A stretch of 64,000 nucleotides of DNA from DATFMP01 sp035266845. GTDB taxonomy: Bacteria; SAR324; JACQKK01. The notes under the pieces are model-generated. The model had not been told where the DNA came from and ran no database searches. It was given only the letters and a program-made list of their open reading frames with translations. The position numbers and the translations under genes were made by a program. Positions 23,689 to 33,123 of the stretch are shown here, piece after piece (the first letter of the stretch is position 1; each line of letters opens with the position of its first letter). Where the stretch lies: contig DATFMP010000084.1 in NCBI GenBank assembly GCA_035266845.1, positions 1 to 64,000 on the forward strand. Direction: 5' to 3'.

Positions 23689-24349
23689 CGCGGATGCGCT
23701 CCAGCAGGTCGGTGCGATTGGGAATGCTGCGCAGGAACTCGCGCATCTCGGGCTGGCTCACCAGATGAGAAACGCGGGAGAGCATGTTCAGGTGTCCCTT
23801 GACCGTCCCGCACAGGATCACGAAAAGCACAAACACGGGCTCGCCGTCCAGCGCGTGGAAGTCCACCGGATGATCCAGGAAGAAGATGCCCACAGCCGGA
23901 TGGCCCAGACCCCAATCGCGCGGGTGGCGCGGATGCGGCAACGCAATGCCGTGGCCGATGCCCGTGGAGACCAGCCCCTCGCGCTCGTTCAGGGTGGCTT
24001 CCAGGGTTTCCTTGAAGGTGGGCGCCAGCCGGGGGCTGAAGGGAAACTGCTCGGCCACCTGTCGGTACAGCTCTGCCGTCGTGTCGCCTTCGATCTTGTA
24101 GTGGATGCCGCCGAGCTGCACCGCACGCTCCAGAGACGCTTCGTCCTCCGGGCCAATATCGGCCGAACCGGAAGGAAAGCTGCCGATGCGGTTGTGTCGC
24201 GCCCAACCCTCCAACTCCACCCGGTCGAAGCGGTATTGCCCCTGCAGCTTGATGACGGGAATCACACCCTGCCGGATCCAGCGGTAGATGGTCTTTTCCG
24301 AGACTTTGAGCAGCTCGGCGGCTTCCTTGACCGAGATGTCCCGCGTCAT
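23666..24349 (-). CDS. ptsN: HTH - PTS EIIA(Ntr) fusion protein
   Basis: 227 residues. Residues about 1-55 form an excisionase-type HTH (ISVKEAAELLKVSEKTIYRWIRQG). Residues about 80-225 are a PTS fructose/nitrogen-type EIIA domain with the phosphorylatable His in GIALPHPR. An HTH fused to EIIA suggests a DNA-binding protein whose activity depends on the phosphoryl state. AGGAG lies 8 nt upstream of the ATG. It overlaps or abuts the ClC gene, so the two are co-transcribed; EIIA(Ntr) proteins are known to regulate ion transporters. Confidence 0.88.
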   Translation of the reverse strand: MTRDISVKEAAELLKVSEKTIYRWIRQGVIPVIKLQGQYRFDRVELEGWARHNRIGSFPSGSADIGPEDEASLERAVQLGGIHYKIEGDTTAELYRQVAEQFPFSPRLAPTFKETLEATLNEREGLVSTGIGHGIALPHPRHPRDWGLGHPAVGIFFLDHPVDFHALDGEPVFVLFVILCGTVKGHLNMLSRVSHLVSQPEMREFLRSIPNRTDLLERIRDAFSETT

Positions 24350-24672
24350 AAAGACTCCTCAGAGACGTTTGGACAGTGTTTCCAATCTTCATACATTCTT
24401 GGACATGACTGCCCAAGTCAATGAGAATTCGTGGGTCGGCTTGGACTTTCGGCGCGGGTAGCCGGCGTCGTGCCGTGCGGGCCGGGCAAGCGGCCGGGAA
24501 CCTGGCGCGGGTCAAGTTCCCTTTGGTGGGCGGATCGGTGCTGCCACCCGGCCGGGCTGCCCTATGGCAAACATCCGCGCCGCGGCATTGCCCACTGACG
24601 AGCCTCGCTGGTGCTGCCGGGAGCGCTGTGGCGGACGGCCGTCGGCGCTTGCGTCGGTAACCGGCGGAGGCC
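24350..24672. other. Intergenic region upstream of the HTH-EIIA gene
   Basis: 323 bp with no supportable gene. Near the ptsN end it contains two TGTCCAA words on the minus strand and the inverted repeat TTGGA-N7-TCCAA (within 24365-24410), plus an AT-rich TATGAA that could be a -10. This could be an operator for the HTH-EIIA protein. The rest, 24420-24660, is GC-rich with no feature recognised. Confidence 0.35.
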
Positions 24673-26988
24673 CTAGCCGGGCAGTGGATAGTAGAGTTGG
24701 AACGTGGTGCCCCGGCCTCGCCGTGTAACCAGACGCATGCGACCGTGCATGCGTTCCACGTCCGTGCGCACCACATCCAGTCCCACGCCGCGGCCCGACA
24801 GGTCGGTGACGGTGTCCTTGGAGCTGAACGCGGGCAGGAACAGCAGGCGCAGGATATCCTCGCGGCTCAGGGAACCGGCACGATCCGGCGGCACGAACCC
24901 GCGCTCGATTCCGATATCGCGGATGCGTCGCAGGTCGATGCCTCGCCCATCATCCGCGATGGAGAAGACGATGCCGCCGTTGCTACGCCGTGTGGTGCAG
25001 GTGATGGTGGCCTGGGGCTCCTTGCCGGATTCGAGCCGTCCATCGATGTCCTCGATGCCGTGATCCAAGGCATTGCGGATGATGTGCAGAAAGGTGGGAT
25101 CAAGCTGCTGGAAGAACGGAGCGGGCATGTCCGTGTCATCTTCCTCCTGAATCACAAACTGCGCTTGCTTGCCCAACTTCTCCGCGGTTGCTTCCACCAG
25201 CGTGCGGTACTTGCGCAGCAGGCGGCCGGCGGGGATGCGCTTGAGCCGGGCCAGCACGGCCCCGAGCGGTCCAGCCGCCTCCGGTGGGACGGCGGCAAGG
25301 GCTTCGGCCGTGATGCGGTCGAGGCGGCTCTCGCTCAGCGTGAAGCTGTTCTCCGATTCATCCTCGCCGATCAGTTCCAGAAAGGCCGAGCGCCCGAACA
25401 CCAGCCCTTCGCGTACATCCGCGACGCCTTGGCGCAGAGCTTCCCGCTCGGCTTCGGACCAGGCTTCGTCGCGGCGAGTGTTCAGGTCGCGGAGGGTGTC
25501 CTCCACCTCGTGGGCGCGCGTGCCTACCTCGCGCATGCCGAAAACGCCAGCGGTGCCCTTGATGGTGTGCAGGGTGCGGAAGAGCTCGTCCACCGCGCCG
25601 CGCCGGATCAGCTCCATCTGCGAGATCGAGCGGAGCCCCTCGTCCAGCAATTGCAGCGCATCCTGGTAGAACAGCTCGAAGGTCTCGCGGTTCTGCAGGA
25701 TGCGTACGACCATCGTCTGCTCGTCCCGATTGCGGTCGATGTCCGCCTGCAGCGCCTTCTCCTGGCTGATGTCCTGCAGGATCACCATCGCCCGCTCGAT
25801 CTTCTCGCCTGCCATGTCATAGACGGGGCGGTAGCGCGCGCGCAGCCAGGCGTCGCCCTCGCCCCGCAGTTCCGTCGGCAGATTGACCACCATGTCGTCC
25901 CAGTCCAGCAGCAGCGTCCCGCTCAGCAGCAGGCCGAACGTGTCGCGGACGGTCTTGCGGGTATCCTCGCTGTCGCTGAGGCGATCGATGAAGTTGGTCT
26001 CGTCGCCGATCTCGCCCAGCATCTGGCGGGTGGCGGCAGAGTAGCGCGGGTCGATCACGCCCTCGGCATTGATGGTGAAGAGCCCTTCGTCCATGTTGTC
26101 CAGCAGCCCTTGCAGTTCCCACGTGCGCTGGGCGATGCGTTGCTCCAGGGTGCGGTTGTGCTCCTCGATGGCCGCGCGGCTGGCTCGCAGATCCTCCACC
26201 ATGGTGCGGAAGCTGCGGTTCAGCACGCCGATCTCCGAGCGGCTGCGGTTGTCCGGAATCTCGATGTCCAGGTTACCCGCGGCGATCTCCCGCGAGGCCC
26301 GCTGGAGGCGGATCAACGGCCGCAGGCTGCGGCTGGTGATGAACCACCACACGAAGATGCCCCCCGCCAGCGCCAGTGACATGCCGACCAGGATATCGTG
26401 CTGGCGTTTGTCGATGGCGATGGCAATGGGCGTGGCGAACTTGTTGAGCAGCAGCAGCGCCACCACGCGGTTACCCTGCTTGAGCGGCGTATAGACCTGG
26501 AACCAGCGGTTGCTTCCACTCTGGAACAGCGCGGTCTTGGTAGGCTGGCCGGAATCCCAGGCGCTGTTGGCGGGTGGAAAGGTCTGGGGGAAGATGCGAT
26601 GCAGGTCCACCGACTGGTTGATCGCAAACTGCCCGTTCCCGTCCGCGATGTACTCGAACTGCCCGTTGGGCATGCGCCGCATGAGCACGGCGTTGTCCAC
26701 GCCGAAGTTGCGCTGGATGGTGGCCAGGGTGGCCACGATATCCTCGTATTCGGGCGTCTCGTACCAGATCATGTTGCGCACGTCGGCCACCTCGTCCACC
26801 TTGAGCATGAAGCGGCCCAACTCCGCCACGGCATCCAACTGCGCCTTGATGGTGTCGCTCATCAGGTCTTCCACGTCGTTCAGGTACCGGTAGACCAGCG
26901 GCACCACCACGAGCGTCAGGATGACCAGGAACGTGGCGATGTTGCGGGTGACGATGGAAAAGACGATGCGCTTGAGCGTGTCTTTCAT
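24673..26988 (-). CDS. Membrane CheA-like histidine kinase (HAMP-PAS-HPt-ATPase)
   Basis: 771 residues. An N-terminal membrane helix, a periplasmic sensor of about 200 residues, a second helix (DILVGMSLALAGGIFVWWF), a HAMP domain, a coiled coil and a PAS domain (MDEGLFTINAEGVIDPRYS) come first. An HPt domain with the phosphoacceptor His in LHTIKGTAGVFGM and a CheA-type ATPase (IRNALDHGIED, DDGRGIDLRRI, LSGRGVGLDVVRTDVERMHG) follow. It lacks the CheW-like P5 domain, so it is not a chemotaxis-array kinase. The frame extends 96 codons upstream, rejected in favour of MKDTLKRIVF, which starts the first helix. No response regulator is adjacent. Confidence 0.9.
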   Translation of the reverse strand: MKDTLKRIVFSIVTRNIATFLVILTLVVVPLVYRYLNDVEDLMSDTIKAQLDAVAELGRFMLKVDEVADVRNMIWYETPEYEDIVATLATIQRNFGVDNAVLMRRMPNGQFEYIADGNGQFAINQSVDLHRIFPQTFPPANSAWDSGQPTKTALFQSGSNRWFQVYTPLKQGNRVVALLLLNKFATPIAIAIDKRQHDILVGMSLALAGGIFVWWFITSRSLRPLIRLQRASREIAAGNLDIEIPDNRSRSEIGVLNRSFRTMVEDLRASRAAIEEHNRTLEQRIAQRTWELQGLLDNMDEGLFTINAEGVIDPRYSAATRQMLGEIGDETNFIDRLSDSEDTRKTVRDTFGLLLSGTLLLDWDDMVVNLPTELRGEGDAWLRARYRPVYDMAGEKIERAMVILQDISQEKALQADIDRNRDEQTMVVRILQNRETFELFYQDALQLLDEGLRSISQMELIRRGAVDELFRTLHTIKGTAGVFGMREVGTRAHEVEDTLRDLNTRRDEAWSEAEREALRQGVADVREGLVFGRSAFLELIGEDESENSFTLSESRLDRITAEALAAVPPEAAGPLGAVLARLKRIPAGRLLRKYRTLVEATAEKLGKQAQFVIQEEDDTDMPAPFFQQLDPTFLHIIRNALDHGIEDIDGRLESGKEPQATITCTTRRSNGGIVFSIADDGRGIDLRRIRDIGIERGFVPPDRAGSLSREDILRLLFLPAFSSKDTVTDLSGRGVGLDVVRTDVERMHGRMRLVTRRGRGTTFQLYYPLPG

Positions 26989-27364
26989 GAGCGATCCGGG
27001 CACGACGGTGTGGGGGGATGGGAGGCCGGGGGCTGTTCCCGCGGCTCGTTGCGTTTTACCCGATTTGCCTGGGTTCGTATAGCGGCGAAAGCACGCCACT
27101 GTGTACGCTGAAGCTTGCACGGATCGGCACTGCGCGGCAGTGTGCCGCCATACGGAACGCAGCTTTGCGATGCCGTCGCACGGACTCCCCACAGCCTCGG
27201 CCGGCGTCCGGTGGTGTGGGTGGGAAACTTGCATGAAACGCTGGAGACAAGGGGCCTGCACCCGGGCGCTGGACATTGGCTGCCGCGGTGCAGGTCAGAC
27301 CCGGCGAAGCCGTCCCGCGGACGGCGCTGAACCCGGCATCAACGCGGTGCATCGGAACGCTACT
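26989..27364. other. Divergent intergenic region, kinase / FG-GAP gene
   Basis: 376 bp between two divergent starts. It includes a near-perfect inverted repeat around 27124-27146 (GGCACTG-CGCGG-CAGTG with one bulge). No clear promoter boxes or coding frame were recognised, although the FG-GAP frame is open through most of it. Confidence 0.35.
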
Positions 27365-30244
27365 ATGCTCCCATCGCTTTCGTCCCCACTTCTCACGAGG
27401 AAGGCCCCCCGCCGGAGCGCCAACGCCCGGTGGCGCGGCGTGCGTGCGGGGCTGGCCGCACTGGTGTTGGCGATGGTGCTGGCCGCGGCCCAAACAGGCG
27501 CGCAGGAGCCGGTGGTGCACACATGGCAGCGGCTCTACTATGCCACGCTGGACGGCACGGAAAGCCTGGTGTTCCTGGAGCACTTCGACCGCGCCAAGCC
27601 TGCCCTGGTGGACATCGACGGCGATGGCGACCTTGATCTGTTTATCGGCACGGCCGATGGGCGCGTGATGTTCTTCGAGAACCAGGGCGGCGCCAAAGCG
27701 CCGCGCTGGCACCTAGCCAATCCGGCTATCTCCGCCCAGCAGGGGCCGGACCGCGATGCGCCCTTCGTCGCGATCAACGTGGGCGCCAACGCAGCGCCTG
27801 CGCTGGTGGATATCGACGGGGATGGCGACCTGGATCTGTTCGTGGGCTCGGCTTCCGGCAAGCTGTGGTTCTTCCGCAACGAGGGAAACCGCTTCCTCCC
27901 CAGCTTCCGTCTGGTCACCGACGACTTCCTGGGCACCAAGCTGGGCCTGAACCTGGTGGCCAGCTTCCCGGACGTGAACGGCGACGGACTGCCCGACCTT
28001 AGCTTCGGCAACGAGGCGGGTGAGTTCTATCTGGCCCTGAACGTGGGAACGCGCGCCAATCCGCGCTACTGCCTCCAGTCCAAGGCGACGCCGGAGTGCC
28101 TCTCGCCCCTGACCAAGCTGGGCAAGCTCGACCCGGAAGACAACGCCGTGCCGGTCTGGAGCGATTGGGACGGTGACGGCGACCTGGACCTGTTCGTGGG
28201 CAAGAGCGACGGCACCATTGCCTACTACCAGAACATCGGTTCGCGTCAGGAGGGCGCCTGGGAACTCAAGGAGTCCCATTTCAACATCCTGGACAGCGGT
28301 GGTTTCGCAGCGCCCGTTTTCGCGGACCTGAACGGCGATGGGGTCGCCGACCTGCTGCTGGCCGGCGGCGGCGAGCATCTCGCTTACTACACGCGGCGGC
28401 CCAAGGATCCCCGCTTTGCGCTGTGGCTGGAGGACAAGAATGTGCTCCACGTCCGGCGCCTGGGGGGCTTCTCCTCGGACGTGCACGTGGCTGCGGGTGA
28501 CCTGAATGGGGATGGCCGTGCGGACCTGATCGTGGGCACGCGTGGGGGCGAACTGCTCTACTACGAGAACGTAAGCACGAATGACACGCTGGCCTTCAAG
28601 TCGCCCCAGGGGCCGATCCTGCCCACGCCACAGCGTGCCTTCGCGGCACCGGCCTTGGCGGACGTGGACGGCGACGGCGACCTGGACCTGATCGTGGGCG
28701 GTCGCGAGGGCCGGCTGGAGTGGATCGAGAACACGGGCACGGCCAAGCAGCCCCGCTGGGCCGCCCGCAGCCTGTACTATGGCCGCATCGACGTGGGCAG
28801 CCTCAGCGTGCCCCTGTTCGCTGACGTCAACGGCGACGGCAAGCTCGACCTGATCGTCGGTAACAGCGTGGGCAACGTGGTGTACTACGAGAACGTGGGC
28901 GTGGCCACGCGGCCCGAGTATGCGCTGCGCAGCGTGCACTTCGCCGATCTGCGCGTGCCGAACAATGCCTCGCCCGCGCTGTTCCAGTGGAATCCCAAGG
29001 GTCCGCCGGACATCGTGGTGGGCAACCAGGCCGGCACGCTGATCCCCGCCGTGCGCAATCCCGCCGTGAAGGTCTCGGCACGCGGGGCCTACCAGCCGGA
29101 GCGGGCCTGGGGGGGGAACCTGCGGGCACCCGCCTACAGCGCACCGACATTCGTGGACCTCACGGGCGACGGGCGCCCGGACCTGCTGCTGGGCACGGGC
29201 GATGGCGGCATCCTCTTCTGGCGCTACGAGGGCCACACCACCCCGGCGCAGATCGCCAAGGCGCAGCACCCACGGCGCTCCAACGTGGTCGAAGAGCCGC
29301 CGGCCACCACCTCGGCCGCCGGGCTGACGGAGCCAGGCGGCAAGCCTGCACCGGCCGTCGCGGGTCAGGCGGCTGCGATACAGCAGGCCAACCTGCCGCT
29401 CGATCCGATTCTCGTGTACGAGCAATCCTCGCTGCAGAAGCTGAACCTGGGCCGCAACACCAAGCCGGCCTTCTTCGACGCCAATGGAGACGGGCGGCCC
29501 GACCTCGTCGTGGGCACGGGTGCAGGAAGGCTCGTGCTGCTGCTGAACACAGGCGATGCGCGCAACCCCACCTGGAAGCGCGCGACGGATGACCTCGCCG
29601 GCTACGACAAGGGCCGCAACGCCGCGCCGACCTTCGCGGACGTGAACGGGGATGGCAAGCCGGATCTCGTCGTCGGCAATGAGTTGGGCCAGGTGTTCTA
29701 CTACGAGAACACCGGCACCCGCACCGATCCGCGCTTCGCGCTGCGAGAGGACGCCACAGCGCGGGTGCGGGCCGGGCGCAACGCCGTGCCGGCCTTTGTG
29801 GACGTGGACGGCGACGGGCGGCCCGATCTGGTGGTGGGCGACCTCAAGGGCGAGCTCTTGCTCTACCTCAACAAGCCCGGGCCGCGCTTCGACCTGGCGG
29901 TGCGGCGCTTCATCGGGCTCAACGTGGGCATCAACGCCAGCCCCGCCGTGGCGGACCTGACGATGCGCGAGCGCCCGTTCCTCATCGTGGGCTCGGACAA
30001 GGGTGACATCCAGATCCTGGGCGTCACTGGCACCAGCCGCCTGCGTAGCTCGGGCTGGAAGGCCATCCGCTCCTACCTGGAGGGGCTGAAGTTCCCGCCG
30101 GGCTCGCACCCGGCGTTCGCCGATATTGATGGCGACGGCGACCTGGACATGGTGGTGGGCAGCGACAAGGGGACGCTGTATCTCTTCCGCAACCAAGCCC
30201 GCCAGCCTGGGCTGGCCCAGAGCCCGCAGGTCCCGCCACGCTAG
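27365..30244 (+). CDS. Large secreted FG-GAP/VCBS repeat protein
   Basis: 959 residues from the ATG at 27365. A long n-region and hydrophobic stretch (AGLAALVLAMVLAAAQTGAQ) look like a signal peptide. The mature part is built from at least thirteen calcium-binding repeats of the type D-x-D/N-G-D-G-x-x-D-L (for example DIDGDGDLDLFIG and DVNGDGKPDLVVG), each about 60-80 residues apart. This is the FG-GAP/VCBS beta-propeller signature, and the repeat number suggests two propellers joined by a Pro/Ala-rich linker near residues 640-690. No catalytic domain and no sorting signal are seen. Function unknown; extracellular or periplasmic binding is likely. Confidence 0.88.
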   Translation: MLPSLSSPLLTRKAPRRSANARWRGVRAGLAALVLAMVLAAAQTGAQEPVVHTWQRLYYATLDGTESLVFLEHFDRAKPALVDIDGDGDLDLFIGTADGRVMFFENQGGAKAPRWHLANPAISAQQGPDRDAPFVAINVGANAAPALVDIDGDGDLDLFVGSASGKLWFFRNEGNRFLPSFRLVTDDFLGTKLGLNLVASFPDVNGDGLPDLSFGNEAGEFYLALNVGTRANPRYCLQSKATPECLSPLTKLGKLDPEDNAVPVWSDWDGDGDLDLFVGKSDGTIAYYQNIGSRQEGAWELKESHFNILDSGGFAAPVFADLNGDGVADLLLAGGGEHLAYYTRRPKDPRFALWLEDKNVLHVRRLGGFSSDVHVAAGDLNGDGRADLIVGTRGGELLYYENVSTNDTLAFKSPQGPILPTPQRAFAAPALADVDGDGDLDLIVGGREGRLEWIENTGTAKQPRWAARSLYYGRIDVGSLSVPLFADVNGDGKLDLIVGNSVGNVVYYENVGVATRPEYALRSVHFADLRVPNNASPALFQWNPKGPPDIVVGNQAGTLIPAVRNPAVKVSARGAYQPERAWGGNLRAPAYSAPTFVDLTGDGRPDLLLGTGDGGILFWRYEGHTTPAQIAKAQHPRRSNVVEEPPATTSAAGLTEPGGKPAPAVAGQAAAIQQANLPLDPILVYEQSSLQKLNLGRNTKPAFFDANGDGRPDLVVGTGAGRLVLLLNTGDARNPTWKRATDDLAGYDKGRNAAPTFADVNGDGKPDLVVGNELGQVFYYENTGTRTDPRFALREDATARVRAGRNAVPAFVDVDGDGRPDLVVGDLKGELLLYLNKPGPRFDLAVRRFIGLNVGINASPAVADLTMRERPFLIVGSDKGDIQILGVTGTSRLRSSGWKAIRSYLEGLKFPPGSHPAFADIDGDGDLDMVVGSDKGTLYLFRNQARQPGLAQSPQVPPR

Positions 30245-30262
30245 CAGCGGTCTCTGCGCCGC

Positions 30263-31651
30263 TTAGCCGGCCGCCTGATCCGATGGGCCGGCGGAGCCGG
30301 AGGCTCCCGCGGGCCCATGCTGCTCCGGCTCCAGCCGCTGGGCCAGATCGCGCAGGGTGAGGGTGGTCAGGGAGGTGGCCAGCGCGCGATTGGCGTCGCG
30401 GAACAAGCCCAGCAGCGGATGCCCCGCAGGATGACCGTGCCACAACGGTACGTCCGGGAAGCCGGGCAGCAGCTCTGTGCGCTGCAGCACGTCCAGTGCC
30501 GTGAGGCGATCCAGCACCTCCTGCGGGACATACCGCGCGGCATCGCCCTGCACGGGGGTAATTAGCCCTGCGCCGGTGAGCACCCCCAGGATATCGTGCA
30601 CCGTGTCGTTGGGCAGGTGCAGCGTGCGAGCCAGCTCCTGCCGGCGCACCCCCTTGCCGGTGGCGGCCAACTCGCGCAGCAGCGTGGCCAGCACCAGCAG
30701 GGCCAGGTACGGCCGATGCGCCAGCGCGCTCTCTCCCGCCCGCTTCAGCTCCAGTTCCCGCTCAAAGTGCTGCACGACGAAGCCCAACTGCGCGCCGGCG
30801 AGGAACACGATCCAGGCCAGGTAGAACCACAGCATCAGGAACGGCAGCAAGGCCAGGGCGCCGTAGATGGGGCTCTCGCGGGACATCAGCACGATCAGCA
30901 CAACATAGAACTTCTGCACCAGCACCAGCCCGGTGGCAGCCACCAGCGCGCCCAGCAGGGCAGGGGCCGCGTCCACGCGCGCATCCGGCAGGAAGCGGTA
31001 GGCGTAGAACGTCACCAGTACGATGATGGCGTACCCAGAGAGATTGGCGACGGGAATGGAGGGCAGCACCCGCAGCACCCACGCGGGCACATACTCCATC
31101 ACCATCTGACTGCCCAGAAAGCCGGTTACGCTGAAGGCCACGGCCAGCAGCACTGGCGTCACGGTGAGCACCGCCACGTACTCGATGAAGCGCGAGCGAT
31201 AGCCTTGGGGCCGGTCCACCTCCCACACGATGTTCAGCGTCGTCTTGACCCGCTGCAGCAGGACGAAGCCCACGGTGAACGTGACGGCCACGCCCAGTCC
31301 GCCCACCATGCCGCTCTGTGCATTGCGGATGTACTCGTCGATGCGGGGCACGAGGTCCATGTTGCCCCCGGCCACGAAGGATAGGATGTACGGCCGCAGC
31401 CGCTCGGCCACCTGGAAGACGCGCAGCACCAGCAGCACGAAGGCCAGGAACGGCACCACCGTCAGCAGCAGGTAGAACGTGAGGCCGGATGCGTGGATCG
31501 TAAGGTGATTGCGCTCGAAGGATTCGACGGTCAGCCACAGCGCGCGCAGGACCCGCAGCCACCAGGGGCCGGGCCCCATGCCGGGCTTGCCCCAGAGCCG
31601 CGCCCGCCAGCGCGCGGGGAGGGAGGCCAATGCGCGGCGGGTCTGCGCCAT
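30263..31651 (-). CDS. YihY/UPF0761-family membrane protein with C-terminal winged helix
   Basis: 462 residues. Six membrane helices carry the YihY (formerly misnamed RNase BN) pattern: HASGLTFYLLLTVVPFLAFVL near the start and YGALALLPFLMLWFYLAWIVFLAGAQL near residue 280. Past residue 330 a soluble tail resembles a winged-helix domain (RRQELARTLHLPNDTVHDILGVLTGAGLI), common in the longer members. Transport function is not established. The open frame continues far upstream, but ATG 31651 starts the recognisable protein. Convergent with the FG-GAP gene, 18 bp apart. Confidence 0.88.
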   Translation of the reverse strand: MAQTRRALASLPARWRARLWGKPGMGPGPWWLRVLRALWLTVESFERNHLTIHASGLTFYLLLTVVPFLAFVLLVLRVFQVAERLRPYILSFVAGGNMDLVPRIDEYIRNAQSGMVGGLGVAVTFTVGFVLLQRVKTTLNIVWEVDRPQGYRSRFIEYVAVLTVTPVLLAVAFSVTGFLGSQMVMEYVPAWVLRVLPSIPVANLSGYAIIVLVTFYAYRFLPDARVDAAPALLGALVAATGLVLVQKFYVVLIVLMSRESPIYGALALLPFLMLWFYLAWIVFLAGAQLGFVVQHFERELELKRAGESALAHRPYLALLVLATLLRELAATGKGVRRQELARTLHLPNDTVHDILGVLTGAGLITPVQGDAARYVPQEVLDRLTALDVLQRTELLPGFPDVPLWHGHPAGHPLLGLFRDANRALATSLTTLTLRDLAQRLEPEQHGPAGASGSAGPSDQAAG

Positions 31652-31755
31652 CGAGGCACCACGGGGTTCGAGGATCGCCGGTGCGCCGGCTGGGGAGTCT
31701 GATGCATTTATACCCGCGGCCGGCGGGCTTGCATAGCGCGACGGGCGCCGCGCAC

Positions 31756-32571
31756 TCAGCCCAGGGTCGCCCGCAGGCGCGACAGCATAGCCAGTGTGGC
31801 CTCCAGCGGCAGGCCATCTACCAGCGGCTCGTTGCGGAAGGTGTGGCCGCAACAGCCGCCCGCCGCCACGCAGGCGTGGATGTCTGCCGCGGCGTGCTCG
31901 TCGGAGGGCAGCAGGTCGCGCCCGGCCAGCAGCGAGAGCGCGGCCACCAAGCCGTAGGCACCGAAGTTGGAAACGCCGGCGACGATCAGGTGGTCGGCCA
32001 GGATGACGCTGGCGATCTGCGCGCCGTTGGGCACGTCGCGCTCCACGAGGGCGTGCACCTTGCCCATGCCGATCTCGTTGCCGCCGTCCCCAATGGCCAC
32101 GGTGGGGATGCCGCGCGTGGGGGCCTGCAGGAACAGCTCGTCGATAGGCGCTGTATAGGGCGTCACGTCGCGGCCGGACATGGAGTAATAGCGGCCGTCC
32201 GCCGCCCGGCCGGGGCGCTCGGTGGACAGCAGGTGCGTCAGCGCCAGCGCATCCAGCAGGCCTTCCGCATAGGGCTTGACCTGGAGCCCCATTGCCTCGA
32301 ACAGCGGCGCGTTGGGCGCATCGGTGATGAACACGATCTCCGCCCCCAGTGCCTGCAGCGCCTCGCCGATGGCCTTGGCCCCCGGCGGCCCGTCCGTCTC
32401 GCCTCGCTGAGGCACGGGCAGGAAGAAGCCGCTCACGATGCCTACGCGCCGGGCTCCGAGCAGCAGCCGGGCGGCGGCCTCCAGCGCCCCCCACTGCACG
32501 AGTTGGGCAATGCCCCGCTCGCGCGGATCCTCGGCGATGATGCGTTCGATCTCGGCGAAGCGGTTGGTCAT
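31756..32571 (-). CDS. DUF4392 protein (D-glutamate cyclase-like domain)
   Basis: 271 residues, DUF4392 throughout: VGIVSGFFLP, GETDGPPGA, VAIGDGGNEIGMGKV and the Cys-rich CVAAGGCCGHTF. This domain forms the C-terminal part of vertebrate mitochondrial D-glutamate cyclase, where it is joined to a DUF1445 domain that is absent here. The GDGGNE motif is the family's hallmark. The enzymatic role of the stand-alone bacterial form is not settled. It starts 42 bp after the preceding gene on the same strand. Confidence 0.85.
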   Translation of the reverse strand: MTNRFAEIERIIAEDPRERGIAQLVQWGALEAAARLLLGARRVGIVSGFFLPVPQRGETDGPPGAKAIGEALQALGAEIVFITDAPNAPLFEAMGLQVKPYAEGLLDALALTHLLSTERPGRAADGRYYSMSGRDVTPYTAPIDELFLQAPTRGIPTVAIGDGGNEIGMGKVHALVERDVPNGAQIASVILADHLIVAGVSNFGAYGLVAALSLLAGRDLLPSDEHAAADIHACVAAGGCCGHTFRNEPLVDGLPLEATLAMLSRLRATLG

Positions 32572-32613
32572 GGCAAAGGCCGGTGTGGGAGTGCTGGGGC
32601 GTGCCCAGGGTGA

Positions 32614-33042
32614 CTAGCGATGCGCTGCGAGCAACTTGAAGTCATCGTCGAACTTCGTGTTGGTAAGCAACCAGCGGTCATGTGGCTTGTAGAAGTAGAA
32701 CTCCCACTCCGCCGGGGCTGATTCGAACTTGAGCAGGTAGACCAGGCGCACGAGGGACTGTCCGAAGGGCTCCTGGTTGACCATCTCGAAGCCCAGGGGC
32801 CGGCCATAGATTTCCAGCATGGTCTGGGTCTGCTTGAGGATCACGGTGACCTGCTGCGGCTTGGCCCGGGCAATGGTGGTGCCGTCGAAGAGCTTGTTGT
32901 AGGCAGCCTTCACCTGCCCTGCCTGAACGGCCCGCAGGAACGCTTCCGCCTGGTCTTTCGGCGTGCCGTCCGCATGCGCCAAGGCGGGCAGAGCCAAGGC
33001 CAGGGTCAACAGCAGGAGCAGGGTCGGTACGACGCGTTTCAT
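32614..33042 (-). CDS. Secreted NTF2-like protein of unknown function
   Basis: 142 residues. The signal peptide MKRVVPTLLLLLTLALALPALAHA is followed by about 118 residues with the alternation of a DUF4864/NTF2-like fold (KDQAEAFLRAVQAGQVKAAYNKLF early; WEFYFYKPHDRWLLTNTKFDDDF at the end). No catalytic residues are evident. Likely periplasmic. It sits between pyrC and the DUF4392 gene on the same strand. Confidence 0.78.
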   Translation of the reverse strand: MKRVVPTLLLLLTLALALPALAHADGTPKDQAEAFLRAVQAGQVKAAYNKLFDGTTIARAKPQQVTVILKQTQTMLEIYGRPLGFEMVNQEPFGQSLVRLVYLLKFESAPAEWEFYFYKPHDRWLLTNTKFDDDFKLLAAHR

Positions 33043-33123
33043 GTTGCCTCCGTTTGGGAATCCCTTGGGGTAGACGGTGGTCGCCGAGCAGCCCGCTGGG
33101 GTGCGGGCCGCGACCCTCCCTTG

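Noticed and set aside
27713..30196. An 827-codon minus-strand frame across the FG-GAP gene
   Set aside because: Its repetitive His/Val/Gln-rich sequence only mirrors the FG-GAP repeats on the coding strand.
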